NCBI GenBank assembly: GCA_002070215.1
Contig: MWCV01000008.1
Coordinates: 1-64,000, forward strand
Direction: 5' to 3'
Source: Chloroflexi bacterium ADurb.Bin180
GTDB taxonomy: Bacteria; Chloroflexota; Anaerolineae; UBA2200
Length of the DNA stretch: 64,000 nt
Part shown: piece by piece, positions 1-8,307 of the stretch
Layout of the letters: every line of letters begins with the position of its first letter
How positions within the stretch are numbered: the stretch's first letter is position 1
Notes under the pieces: generated by a model
What the model saw: the letters and a program-made list of their open reading frames with translations, nothing else
What the model was told of the DNA's origin: nothing
Database searches by the model: none
Program-made: the position numbers and the translations under genes

Positions 1-195
1 CGCCGTGGCACCATACCCAGTGTACCGGATTCACCGCCTGCACACAAAACGCCAGGTCGTTTTTCAACACTCTCAAGTGCTTGACAATAGCTCTCACTTG
101 GGAGTATATTGTGTGGGAGAGTCAAGCCAGTTGTCGAGGCTCGCCGTATCTTCCACTACCCCGCCACGTCTTCAAGAGAGGAGAGCGGCCCTGGG
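1..195. other. Upstream region of the ECF sigma gene
   Basis: I see no credible gene in the first 195 bases. The right part holds the promoter and leader of the sigma factor gene. The first 60 bases show nothing I can assign and may be the end of an intergenic region continuing to the left. Confidence 0.5.
81..110 (+). promoter_or_regulatory. Sigma70-type promoter of the ECF sigma operon
   Basis: TTGACA at 81-86 and TATATT at 105-110 are separated by 18 bp. An imperfect dyad, CAAGTG at 74-79 and CACTTG at 95-100, flanks the -35 box and could be an operator. Transcription would start near 117, giving a leader of about 80 nt. Confidence 0.65.
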
Positions 196-738
196 ATGCA
201 GCCGATTGACGAAGCGGCACTCCTGAGCAGGGCTAGAGAGTACGATCAGGCCGCCATAGCGGAGATCTATGATCGTTACTCCCTACGCATCTACAACTAC
301 ATATATCACCGCCTGGGCAATGCCCACCTGGCTGAGGACCTGACGGCCACTGTCTTCCTGCGCATGCTGGAAGCGATCCGTTCGTCGCGGGCCTGGCAGA
401 GTTCCTTCTCTGGCTGGCTCTACCGCATCGCGCACAACCTGGTGGTCGACTACTTCCGGGCCGGGCGGCAGGAGGAGTTGCCCCTTGAGGAGTGGCCTGT
501 GCCGCCCAAAGAGCACCCGGCGGACATTGCCGAGCGTTCCATCGCCCAGCAGCGCCTGAGGTCGGCCATTGACCAGCTTACCGGGGAGCAGAACGTGGTC
601 ATCACGCTCAAGTTCCTGGAAGGCTTTAGCAATGCTGAGGTGGCCAGGGCGATTGGCAAGTCGGAAGGTGCGGTGAAATCGTTGCAGTTTAGAGCGTTGG
701 CGGCGCTACGTCGAATCATCGGCGGAGAAGAGCTATGA
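196..738 (+). CDS. ECF-type RNA polymerase sigma factor
   Basis: This 180-residue protein has the two-domain layout of an extracytoplasmic-function sigma factor. Region 2 (about residues 15-90) includes the stretch YDRYSLRIYNYIYHRLG and the GWLYRIAHNLVVDYFR segment. Region 4 (about 120-175) has a helix-turn-helix around SNAEVARAIGKSEGAVKS. It should direct core polymerase to a small regulon. I chose ATG 196 because a GAGAGGAGAG ribosome site lies about 12 nt upstream; the longer frame from 109 overlaps the likely transcription start. The stop overlaps the next start by ATGA, so the membrane protein that follows is probably its cognate anti-sigma factor. The exact ECF group and its signal cannot be read from the sequence. 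Confidence 0.92.
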   Translation: MQPIDEAALLSRAREYDQAAIAEIYDRYSLRIYNYIYHRLGNAHLAEDLTATVFLRMLEAIRSSRAWQSSFSGWLYRIAHNLVVDYFRAGRQEELPLEEWPVPPKEHPADIAERSIAQQRLRSAIDQLTGEQNVVITLKFLEGFSNAEVARAIGKSEGAVKSLQFRALAALRRIIGGEEL

Positions 739-2348
739 GGAAAAGCCTCGAAGCCACTTTGGACAAAGGCCTGAATCGAATTACGGCGAGTGCGGGGCAG
801 AACGCCCAGAGCGAGCTCGAGTCGTTCATTGAACAACACCCGGAGCAGGAGCGGGATGTGCGGCCCCTGCTTCAGCTTGCCGTGGATCTGGCGGCGATGC
901 GCGCTGACGCGCCTCCTCCGCCGGGCGGCCTCAAGGCCGGCAGGCAGCGGCTGCTGCAGGAAGCAGCGCGCCTGAATATCGCCGAGCACGACCGCCTGAA
1001 CGCACGCCGGCCAGTTGGCTGGCTGAGCCTTCAGGCATTGATGCGGCGTAGTGCCATTGTGGTTACATTGGCCAGCATCCTGCTGGTCATTCTGCTGGGA
1101 CGCGGCACCATCGCCGCCTCGGCCAACAGTCTGCCCGGAGACGCTCTCTATCCGGTCAAGAGGATGGCCGAAGAGTTCCAACTGGTCTTTACCGTCAACC
1201 CGCAGGCCAAAGCGCAATTGCAGCAGGAGCTGGACCAACGGCGGCGCGATGAGGCTGTGGCCGTGGTGTCCAGCCACCGCGTGGCCGACCTGTCCTTCCG
1301 CGGCAGTGTGGAAGAGGCATCTCCCTCTCAGTGGGTGGTCAGCGGGGTGGTCGTCTTCATCTCGCCGCAGACGACCATCGAAGGGGATTTCGGCTGGGGA
1401 GATCTGGTGCGAGTTGACGCGCGGTCGATGAGCGACGGCAGTCTGTGGGCCACGCGCATCGCGGCGGCGCCTCCGCTGGTCATCATACCGGCGCCATCCG
1501 ATACACCCGAGCCGAGCGCTACCCGAGTGCCGACCCGTGAGCCGCCGACGGAAGTGCCCACCATTCCCCCGGCCAAGCCAACAGTAGCTCCTGGCGAGGT
1601 GCCCGCAACCCCCACTGCCAGCCGCATGCCGACCAAGGTGCCGAGCGCCACCGCAACGTCGACCGAAACGCCAGTGCCGCCTACTGCTACCCCGCCACGC
1701 GAGATCAAGGTGCGCATCCGGGGCCGCATCGACAGCATGACGGCCAAGGTCTGGACCGTTGACGGGGTGGTGATTCAGATCACGCGCACGACCAGGATCG
1801 ACGAAGCAGAGGCCCGGGCGGCTGTCGGCGCGATGGCGTCCGTGGTGGCCCTTCGCAACGAGGACGATACCCTGAGCGCGGTCGAGATCAAGGTCGAGGC
1901 GTCGGAACCAGCCCAGGAACAGCCAGTCGAGTTCCAGGGGCTGATCGAGAGCTGGAGCGACACACGCTGGGTCGTTGGCGGACACGAGCTTATCGTCAAC
2001 CCCTACACACTCATCAGTGGCAGCCCCCAGAAGGGCCTGCTGGCCGAGGTCAAGGCCGTCCGCCTGAGCGATGGCACCACTCTGGCACGCCAGATCGTCA
2101 TCCACCTGCCCAGTGAAGAGGTGCAGTTCGAGGGGCTCATCCAGTCCATCAGCGCTGGCGAGTGGGTCGTCGAAGGGGTGGTGGTGCGCCTCGACAGTCA
2201 GACGGTGGTGCTGGGAACGCCTCAAGTCGGAGCCGAGGCAGAGGTGCAGGGTCTGTTGCTGCCAGATGGTGCGGTGCTGGGTCGGCGCATCGTCGTCCAG
2301 CCCGCTGCAGTGGCTACGCCTGGTGCGGAGCCGACGGTCGGGCAGTAG
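735..2348 (+). CDS. Membrane anti-sigma-like protein with DUF5667 and four DUF5666-like repeats
   Basis: The 537-residue protein overlaps the sigma gene by 4 nt. Residues 1-100 are cytoplasmic and resemble an anti-sigma region (FIEQHPEQERDVRPLLQLA). One membrane helix lies near residues 105-125. Just outside it is the DUF5667 signature NSLPGDALYPVKRMAEE. The exterior has four copies of a roughly 55-residue beta-rich module, each with a W-V-V-x-G core and an ending like LARxIVI. Copy one is separated from the rest by a Thr/Pro-rich linker (about 245-325). No zinc-binding HxxxCxxC motif is present, so it is not a zinc anti-sigma factor. Probable role: hold the ECF sigma factor until an envelope signal is sensed. 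That role is inferred from position and topology. Confidence 0.75.
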   Translation: MRKSLEATLDKGLNRITASAGQNAQSELESFIEQHPEQERDVRPLLQLAVDLAAMRADAPPPPGGLKAGRQRLLQEAARLNIAEHDRLNARRPVGWLSLQALMRRSAIVVTLASILLVILLGRGTIAASANSLPGDALYPVKRMAEEFQLVFTVNPQAKAQLQQELDQRRRDEAVAVVSSHRVADLSFRGSVEEASPSQWVVSGVVVFISPQTTIEGDFGWGDLVRVDARSMSDGSLWATRIAAAPPLVIIPAPSDTPEPSATRVPTREPPTEVPTIPPAKPTVAPGEVPATPTASRMPTKVPSATATSTETPVPPTATPPREIKVRIRGRIDSMTAKVWTVDGVVIQITRTTRIDEAEARAAVGAMASVVALRNEDDTLSAVEIKVEASEPAQEQPVEFQGLIESWSDTRWVVGGHELIVNPYTLISGSPQKGLLAEVKAVRLSDGTTLARQIVIHLPSEEVQFEGLIQSISAGEWVVEGVVVRLDSQTVVLGTPQVGAEAEVQGLLLPDGAVLGRRIVVQPAAVATPGAEPTVGQ

Positions 2349-2375
2349 CCCGGCGAAGAGAGGTTGCGCCGTCTC

Positions 2376-3341
2376 ATGGATGAGCGAAGGTGCCGCTCGT
2401 TTGGCCGAGGCGCGGCCGCTAGGCGTCTCGCCTCAGGCGAGACTCTGCTGATCGCAGCCGTGCTGTTCCTGGCCTGCTTTGCGGCAGGCTTTACCCCCGT
2501 CGCAGCCGATGGTCCGTGGCGCCGCCCTTTGGTCAAGCTCTCCGGTCCCGTTGAATTGCTCCATCCCAACCAGTGGTGGGTTGACGGGCTGCCTCTGCGT
2601 ATCGATCCGGCCACTGCCCCTGCGGCCGCCACGGTCCGGGGAGCCGAGGCACTGGTCGTGGCCAGCGTGGACGATGGCGGCCTATTGGCAGCGAGGAGCG
2701 TTGCCCTGCGGCCCGACGCGGGCGAGCTGGGCAGCACCGTTGAGTTCCGCTGCGTGATCGATGAACTCGAGCCCAAGTACTGGATCGTCTGCAACCGCAT
2801 CATTCTGGTCACCGAACGCACCGTGGTGGAAGGGCGCCCCGAAGTTGGCTATCTGGCCACGGTCAAGGCGGTGCGCTTGAGCCGCGATTCCCTGCTGGCC
2901 AGGTCCATCAAAGTGAGCTATCCAGACGCCTACGCCGAGGTCGAGTTCGAAGGCCCCATTCAGGGCCTCGGCGCGGAGAGCTGGACCGTGAACGACATCA
3001 CCGTCCTCATCAGCCCCGTCACTGAGATCCGTGGCACGCCGCAGGTAGGCCAGACCAGCCAGGTCAAGGGGGTGCTCCAGCCCTCCGGAGCCGTGCTGGC
3101 GCTGGTGATTGTGGTGAAGGGTGCCGGCTCTGGCTCCCAGGTGGACCTGGAAGGCCTGGTGGAGTCAATCGCCAGCGACCAGTGGGTGGTAGGCGGCGTG
3201 ACTGTGGCCATTGGACCGCAGACATTCATCGATGAAAGTCGCGCACCGGCAGAGGTTGGCGCCAAAGCTCAGGTGCGCGCACTCAGGCTGCAGAGCGGCT
3301 CTCTCCTCGCTCTGCGCATTCGTCTCTTGCGACCGGACTAG
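2376..3341 (+). CDS. Exported protein with four DUF5666-like repeats
   Basis: About 321 residues: a signal or anchor helix (LLIAAVLFLACFAAGF) followed by four copies of the same roughly 55-residue beta-rich module seen in the preceding gene, including QWWVDG, YWIVCN, SWTVND and QWVVGG cores. The two genes look like relatives that share a duplicated module. ATG 2376 lies about 12 nt after GAAGAGAGG; a TTG at 2364 is an alternative but sits directly against that site. It is 27 nt downstream of the anti-sigma gene and is probably in the same operon. Function unknown; it may be an extracytoplasmic partner of the sigma system. It has no catalytic motif I can recognise. Confidence 0.7.
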   Translation: MDERRCRSFGRGAAARRLASGETLLIAAVLFLACFAAGFTPVAADGPWRRPLVKLSGPVELLHPNQWWVDGLPLRIDPATAPAAATVRGAEALVVASVDDGGLLAARSVALRPDAGELGSTVEFRCVIDELEPKYWIVCNRIILVTERTVVEGRPEVGYLATVKAVRLSRDSLLARSIKVSYPDAYAEVEFEGPIQGLGAESWTVNDITVLISPVTEIRGTPQVGQTSQVKGVLQPSGAVLALVIVVKGAGSGSQVDLEGLVESIASDQWVVGGVTVAIGPQTFIDESRAPAEVGAKAQVRALRLQSGSLLALRIRLLRPD

Positions 3342-3415
3342 ACGGCGCCGTCGCGCCGCCTCCCGAACCCGCCTTGCTCCGTCCGACTGATGTACCCCTT
3401 TGTCTCCGGGTGGGG

Positions 3416-3421
3416 TATAAT
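3416..3421 (+). promoter_or_regulatory. Possible -10 element of the beta-propeller gene
   Basis: A perfect TATAAT lies 22 nt before the chosen ATG. No convincing -35 box lies 16-18 bp upstream, so it could depend on an activator or another sigma factor, or be fortuitous. Confidence 0.35.
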
Positions 3422-3443
3422 CAGCCCTGGCGGAAACGGGCAT

Positions 3444-4673
3444 ATGGCGAGGCATCAGGTGCGGCAGGGGTTGTGCAATAGGGCCCCTCGGGCCAGGGGC
3501 TGGTTGGTCAAGTTCCTGGTCCTGCTGGCCTGTGTGCCTGTCTCTTCTGTCTCAGCGTCCGGCAGAGTCCCCTTGCTGTCTTCGCCGGTTGCACGGTACC
3601 AGTCGGCAGTTCCGCCCTCTGCCTTCAATGTCTCTGACTCTCCGGCCAGTTCGCGCGCTCCGGCACTGGCCGTCTACGGCAGCAGCGTGCACGTGGCCTG
3701 GGAAGAGGGCACCCGCATCTACCATCGCGCCCTGATCCAGGGTGCATGGACGACCAGCCGCAGCGTGGCCACAGGTGAGCAGCCCGCCCTGGCGGTCGAT
3801 GCTTCTGGCGTGGCTCACCTGGTGCTGGTGAACGAGTTCGCCGAGAACTATGAGATCTACTACTGCCGCTGGAACGGCTCGACCTGGAGCCTGCCGCGCA
3901 ACGTGTCCAATACCAGTGGCGTGTCCTCTTCGCCCGACATCGCTCTGGGCCCCGATGGCGTGCTGCACGTCGTCTGGGCCGACAATACGCCCGGCTACAG
4001 CGTGATCTACCACGGCTACTGGAATGGCACCTACTGGCTCAACGAGCCTATTCCTCACGCCGTGGGCGGCGCTCCAGCAATCAGCGTCAGCCCGGCCAAT
4101 GTGGTCCACGTGGTCTGGCAGGACCGCGATGCGGTGGGCGCTCCCTACGAGATCTACCATTCTCAGCTCTTGCAGGGGGCCTGGTCTCTGCCCGAGAACC
4201 TGTCCGACTCGCCTGGCGCCACCTCGGTCATTGCCAGCCTGGCCTCGGATCGCGATGAACACACCCACGTCACCTGGCAAGAGCGAGTAGGGCCGCGCAA
4301 CGCCGTCTATTACACCTACGGCTGGGTTGGCTACTGGTCGGTTCCCGAATGCATTTCCAGCCAGGGGGCGGACGCCTATGTTCCCAGCGAGGCAGTCGGT
4401 CCGGGCGCAGCGGTGTACATCGGCTGGGATGAAGGGGTTCGGGCCGTCTACCGCCAGAGGGCTGGCGGCAGGGACGAGTGGTCGCAGCCCGCCACGGTGA
4501 AGAGCGACCCGTCCGGGGTGACCGACCTGGTTCTGGCGATCGACTCTCAGGGGCAGTTCCACGCCGTGTGGTCGAATCGGGTGACGACGGACAACTGGGA
4601 CGTGTACTACCAGCGCCTGTCGTCGCGGTTGGTGCTGCCCGTGCTGATCAAGGGTCGGTTGGTCGAGGACTAG
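3444..4673 (+). CDS. Secreted sialidase/BNR-like beta-propeller protein
   Basis: About 409 residues with an N-terminal export signal (WLVKFLVLLACVPVSSVSA). The rest is a series of roughly 50-60-residue repeats with the pattern hVVW-x-D/E...IYH...W, for example LHVVWADN, VHVVWQDRD and FHAVWSNR, typical of BNR/sialidase-fold propellers. No complete sialidase active site (Arg triad) is evident, so a binding or structural role is as likely as hydrolysis. It ends with RLVLPVLIK plus six residues, a C-terminal motif resembling that of another exported protein in this window (29141-31429). ATG 3444 was chosen over 3390 because the longer frame would place the -10 box inside the coding region. The stop abuts the convergent mnmG stop. 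Confidence 0.7.
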   Translation: MARHQVRQGLCNRAPRARGWLVKFLVLLACVPVSSVSASGRVPLLSSPVARYQSAVPPSAFNVSDSPASSRAPALAVYGSSVHVAWEEGTRIYHRALIQGAWTTSRSVATGEQPALAVDASGVAHLVLVNEFAENYEIYYCRWNGSTWSLPRNVSNTSGVSSSPDIALGPDGVLHVVWADNTPGYSVIYHGYWNGTYWLNEPIPHAVGGAPAISVSPANVVHVVWQDRDAVGAPYEIYHSQLLQGAWSLPENLSDSPGATSVIASLASDRDEHTHVTWQERVGPRNAVYYTYGWVGYWSVPECISSQGADAYVPSEAVGPGAAVYIGWDEGVRAVYRQRAGGRDEWSQPATVKSDPSGVTDLVLAIDSQGQFHAVWSNRVTTDNWDVYYQRLSSRLVLPVLIKGRLVED

Positions 4674-6611
4674 CTACTTTTCGCCGCGCAGTCGAGTCAG
4701 GTGCACCAGCAGCACCGAGATGTCGGCGGGATTGACGCCTTCGACGCGGCTGGCCTGGCCAACGGTGGCCGGACGGAAGCGCGACAGCTTTTCCACTGCC
4801 TCTGTCCGCAGTCCCGTCAGCCGGCCATAGTCAATGCCATCCGGGATCCGCCACTCTTCCAGTCGCCGCTGACGTTCCACTTCGGCGGCCTCGCGGGCGA
4901 TGTAACCCTCGTACTTGGCCTCCACCTCCAGCGACTCGGCCTCTTCCGGTTCCAGCAAGCTCGCGGGGGGCGAGAGCTGTTCGATGAGTGAGTAGTTCAC
5001 CTCCGGCCGCCGCAGGAGCTGCAGCAGGTTCACGTCTTGTGTCGGGGCATCGTAGCCCAGGCGGCACATCGTCTCGGCCACCCCGGCAGAAGGGGGCAAC
5101 GCGGTGTCGGCCAGCCGTCTGATCTCGTCTGACAGCCGTTGTCTCCTGGCCTCGACGCGCTGGAGCCGTTCCGCACTGATCAGCCCCAGCTCGTGGCCCA
5201 GGGGCGTCAGCCGCAGGTCGGCGTTGTCGTGTCGCAGCAGCAGCCGGTGCTCGGCACGGGCAGTAAAGATGCGGTACGGCTCGTGTTGCTCCCTGGTCAC
5301 CAGGTCGTCGATCAGCACGCCGATGTAGGCCTGATCGCGCCGCAGGATGACCCCTGCCTTGCCCTGCACCTGGCGCGCGGCGTTGATGCCGGCCAGCAGC
5401 CCCTGAGCCGCCGCTTCCTCATAGCCCGACGTGCCATTGATCTGTCCGGCCAGGAACAGGCCGCCGACCCGTTTGCTCTCCAGCGTGGCCAGGATCTGCG
5501 CCGACGGCACATAGTCGTACTCGACGGCATAGCCAGCGCGCATGATTCGGGCTGCGGCCAGTGCCGGGATGGTGTGCAGCATCTGGAGCTGTACGTCCTC
5601 CGGCAGGCTGGTGAATAGCCCCTGCACATAGACTTCCGCTGTGGCCAGGCCCTCTGGTTCCAGAAAGAGCTGATGATCCCGCTTGTCGGGGAAGCGAACG
5701 ACCTTGTCCTCGATCGATGGGCAGTAGCGCGGACCGGCGCCGTGGATCGTTCCCGAGGCAATCGGCGAGCGGCTGAGATTCTCACGCACCACACGGTGCG
5801 TTTCCTCATTGGTTCGCACCAGGTAGGAAGGCACCTGCAGCCGCCACTGACCCCGCCGGACAGCGGGATAGATCGGGTTGAGCCATTTCTCGGCGTCGAC
5901 CACGAGTGGGTCGCGGTCAGCGCGCGATTCGTGGCTGAAGTAGAGCGGCACGTCGCTGCCCTGCTGCGGCTCGGTCTGGCCGAAATCGATGGTTCGCGCG
6001 TCGACCCGCGGCGGGGTGTTGGTCTGCAGACGGCCCAGCTCCAGGCCGAGCTCGCGCAGCGATGCCGACAGGCCCACCGCGGCGAACTCGCCGGAGCGGC
6101 CCGCGGCAAACGAAGACTCGCCGGAGAGGATGCGCCCGTTGAGGAACGTGCCCGCAGTAAGCACCACCGCCGGCGCGGCGAACGCCTGGCCGAGTGCGGT
6201 GACCACACCGGTCACGCGGTCGCCCCTGACGAGCAGCCCTTCCACTTGCCCCTGGGCCAGGTCGAGGTGCTCCGTCTGCTCCAGGGTGTGCTTCATGGTC
6301 AGCGAGTAGAGGCGCTTGTCGGCCTGCGCGCGCAGGGCGCGCACCGCCGGTCCGCGCGACAGGTTGAGCATTCTCACCTGCACAAAGGTGCGGTCGGTGT
6401 TGCGTCCCATTTCGCCGCCCAGCGCATCGATCTCGCGCACCAGGTGACCCTTGCCCGGCCCGCCAACGCTGGGATTGCACGGCATCTGGGCGATGAGGTC
6501 GAGGTTCATCGTCAACAGGAGGGTGCTGGCACCGAGGCGTGCCGCAGCGAGGGCGGCCTCACAGCCAGCGTGGCCAGCGCCTACCACGATGACGTCGTAT
6601 TGTTTGAGCAT
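4674..6611 (-). CDS. mnmG: tRNA uridine-5-carboxymethylaminomethyl modification enzyme MnmG (GidA)
   Basis: The 645-residue protein has the length and motifs of MnmG, which with MnmE modifies the wobble uridine of certain tRNAs using FAD. The FAD-binding [10 protein letters not shown] motif is at residues 10-19, followed by [14 protein letters not shown] near residue 45, both diagnostic. The C-terminal helical region that contacts MnmE and tRNA is complete ([19 protein letters not shown]). ATG 6611 places the FAD motif at the usual distance from the N-terminus; no good Shine-Dalgarno site precedes it, and the frame stays open for 15 more codons. It lies 66 nt downstream of a zinc-ribbon gene, so it may be cotranscribed with it. 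mnmE is not in the window. Confidence 0.97.
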   Translation of the reverse strand: MLKQYDVIVVGAGHAGCEAALAAARLGASTLLLTMNLDLIAQMPCNPSVGGPGKGHLVREIDALGGEMGRNTDRTFVQVRMLNLSRGPAVRALRAQADKRLYSLTMKHTLEQTEHLDLAQGQVEGLLVRGDRVTGVVTALGQAFAAPAVVLTAGTFLNGRILSGESSFAAGRSGEFAAVGLSASLRELGLELGRLQTNTPPRVDARTIDFGQTEPQQGSDVPLYFSHESRADRDPLVVDAEKWLNPIYPAVRRGQWRLQVPSYLVRTNEETHRVVRENLSRSPIASGTIHGAGPRYCPSIEDKVVRFPDKRDHQLFLEPEGLATAEVYVQGLFTSLPEDVQLQMLHTIPALAAARIMRAGYAVEYDYVPSAQILATLESKRVGGLFLAGQINGTSGYEEAAAQGLLAGINAARQVQGKAGVILRRDQAYIGVLIDDLVTREQHEPYRIFTARAEHRLLLRHDNADLRLTPLGHELGLISAERLQRVEARRQRLSDEIRRLADTALPPSAGVAETMCRLGYDAPTQDVNLLQLLRRPEVNYSLIEQLSPPASLLEPEEAESLEVEAKYEGYIAREAAEVERQRRLEEWRIPDGIDYGRLTGLRTEAVEKLSRFRPATVGQASRVEGVNPADISVLLVHLTRLRGEK

Positions 6612-6677
6612 AGGTGGGGAAGAGAAGAGGGGAGTGAGCGCGGGCAGCCAGTGCAAGCCGGCTGCCCGCGCGATGGA

Positions 6678-7265
6678 TCACTTGGTGAGAGCCGCCCCGC
6701 AGCCCTCACAGAACCGGGCCTGAGGGCGCACGGGCTTGCCGCACTTGGGACAGGTGTTGGAGGCGGCCGGCGCGGCAGCCGCGGGAATCGCACTGCCGCA
6801 AACCTCGCAGAACCTGGCTCCCGGTTTGACCAGGCGCTGGCAGGATGGGCAGCGCGGCGCCGCCGCCACGGCAGGTCCTTTTGACGTGCCACCGCCGTCG
6901 AGAAGGTCGGACAGGCTGCCCTTGACGTCGCTGCCAAAGGACGAGAGAGCACCGGTGGCCGCCGCTACCTTGTCCTTCACCATGGCCTGGCCCTGGGTGA
7001 GGCTCTGCTGGATCACGCGGCTAAAGTAGCCCTCGTTCCAGAGCTGGATCACCCGGCGGAGAACCAGCACGGCGACGATGAGGATCAGGTTGGTGAAAAA
7101 CGGCGAGAGCAGCGACGACGCCACGACCAAACCGCCTCGCCACATAAGATAGACGTTGAGCGCCGTGAGAGGCAGCAGGATCATCAGCAGCCACAGCGCC
7201 CAGTGGCGCAGCAAGAACCTCAATAGTCGTCCTTTTCCACCGGGTTTCTTTGGCTTGGCGGCCAT
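6678..7265 (-). CDS. Membrane protein with two C-terminal zinc ribbons
   Basis: This 195-residue protein has a basic N-terminus, two membrane helices (about residues 20-42 and 48-72), a roughly 60-residue linker, and two zinc-ribbon modules at the C-terminus: CPSC...CEVCG and CPKC...CEGCG, each CxxC-(12-14)-CxxC. AGGAGG 5 nt before ATG gives a strong ribosome site. It belongs to a minus-strand run with another double zinc-ribbon gene just upstream. The ribbons resemble those of DUF7577/DZR-type bacterial proteins that bind protein or RNA partners, but I cannot name a function. Likely a membrane-anchored scaffold. The related ribbon modules in the neighbour suggest that the two proteins act together. 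Confidence 0.75.
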   Translation of the reverse strand: MAAKPKKPGGKGRLLRFLLRHWALWLLMILLPLTALNVYLMWRGGLVVASSLLSPFFTNLILIVAVLVLRRVIQLWNEGYFSRVIQQSLTQGQAMVKDKVAAATGALSSFGSDVKGSLSDLLDGGGTSKGPAVAAAPRCPSCQRLVKPGARFCEVCGSAIPAAAAPAASNTCPKCGKPVRPQARFCEGCGAALTK

Positions 7266-7301
7266 GTGTACCTCCTCTGTCGCCGCACTCCCTGCGCCGG
7301 A

Positions 7302-7913
7302 CTATTGGACCGGTGCGCCGCAGCTTTCACAGAACCTGGCCCCCGGATTCAGCGCTGCACCACACTTGCTGCATTTGAGGTCCAGCGAGGCGCCGCAGTG
7401 TTCGCAGAACTTGGCGCCGACCTTGATCGGCTTTTTGCAGTTGGGGCAAGGGACCATCGCCGAGGCGGGCGCTGCCGGCGCCGCGCCAGGCGCGGCCACG
7501 GGCCTCACAGCGGGTGCGGGAGCCGGCGCGGCGCCGCCAAGGTATTGCTCGACATAGCTGAACACCTTTCGCGGCATCTGAGTCTGCTCCCAGGTGCCGT
7601 AAGCCGCCGGAATCAGCGCCGGCCAGAAGAGCACGATGCCCGCTGCTGCTCCAATGGCCTTGTCGGCCCATTTGGCAGCCGCGGTCTGTACCGTGAGCAT
7701 GTCGTTAGCCGGGGTCAGGGTCACCATCAGCGTCGACGTGGCACCCATGACAACGCGCACCGTATCTGCCTTGCGCACCTGCACGGCGACGGAGCCTCCG
7801 GCACCTGGCAAAACCTGCGTCTGGAAACCCTGGCCGGAAAAGTACTCGGCCATCGACTGGGCGAGCTGATTGACGTCCAGTCCTGGAGCATTGTAGGTCT
7901 TTTGGTCTGCCAT
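7302..7913 (-). CDS. Double zinc-ribbon protein with a small N-terminal alpha/beta domain
   Basis: The 203-residue protein begins with a roughly 100-residue domain (MADQKTYNAPGLDV...), then a hydrophobic stretch (IGAAAGIVLFWPALIPAAYG, about 95-115) that may be a membrane helix, an Ala/Pro linker, and two zinc ribbons, CPNC...CEHCG and CSKC...CESCG. The start ATG lies immediately after the TAG stop of the upstream gene, so translation is probably coupled; a GGGAGG site lies inside the end of that gene. The N-terminal domain has no motif I recognise. Context suggests a partner of the next zinc-ribbon membrane protein. Confidence 0.72.
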   Translation of the reverse strand: MADQKTYNAPGLDVNQLAQSMAEYFSGQGFQTQVLPGAGGSVAVQVRKADTVRVVMGATSTLMVTLTPANDMLTVQTAAAKWADKAIGAAAGIVLFWPALIPAAYGTWEQTQMPRKVFSYVEQYLGGAAPAPAPAVRPVAAPGAAPAAPASAMVPCPNCKKPIKVGAKFCEHCGASLDLKCSKCGAALNPGARFCESCGAPVQ

Positions 7914-8192
7914 CTATTCTTGTCCTCCCGCGGCTGCAAGGTCGGCGATGCGCTGCATGCCGTAGAACACGGTGAGTTCGAGGAAGATGCGGGTGAGCTC
8001 TTCGTGCTGGGCGTCGCTCAGCTTGGGTTCGAACGCCCGCAGCAGATCTTCAACCCGTCGAGCCTGTCGCAAGAGCTCATCCGGCTCGATCTTGCCGTCG
8101 GCCATAGCCTCACGCCAACTGGCCATCTGCGTCATGTACTGGTCGAATTGCATTGAGTTAGATCGTTCGTCAAACCAGCTTGATCGTGGCAC
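7914..8192 (-). CDS. Small helical protein of unknown function, first gene of the zinc-ribbon operon
   Basis: A 92-residue, highly charged, probably all-helical protein (for example PDELLRQARRVEDLLRAFEP). I do not recognise a family. I chose GTG 8192 because AAGGAGG lies 5 nt before it; an in-frame ATG at 8153 has no ribosome site. A strong promoter is 70-100 bp upstream and the stop directly precedes the next start. It is therefore the leader gene of an operon with two zinc-ribbon proteins and perhaps mnmG. Confidence 0.68.
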   Translation of the reverse strand: MPRSSWFDERSNSMQFDQYMTQMASWREAMADGKIEPDELLRQARRVEDLLRAFEPKLSDAQHEELTRIFLELTVFYGMQRIADLAAAGGQE

Positions 8193-8261
8193 TCCATCCT
8201 CCTTGTTCAGTTTTACGGGGGTGGAATTCCGCCCGCGTACCACCAGTTGAAACCCGCTGGT

Positions 8262-8290
8262 ATTCTAGCCTACCGCGTGCGTGGTGTCAA
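8262..8290 (-). promoter_or_regulatory. Strong sigma70 promoter of the zinc-ribbon operon
   Basis: Read on the minus strand, TTGACA (8285-8290) and TAGAAT (8262-8267) are spaced by 17 bp. It lies just after the rtcB stop, so this operon is transcribed independently of the cluster upstream. Transcription would begin near 8255, about 60 nt before the GTG start. Confidence 0.8.
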
Positions 8291-8307
8291 TCCCGCAGAT
8301 GCGGTGC

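Noticed and set aside
450-2225. Minus-strand open frame of 591 codons over the anti-sigma gene
   Set aside because: It is antisense to the DUF5667 gene and shows only composition-driven sequence, with no domain.
5673-6884. Plus-strand open frame of 403 codons over mnmG
   Set aside because: It is the shadow of mnmG, which has unmistakable motifs.
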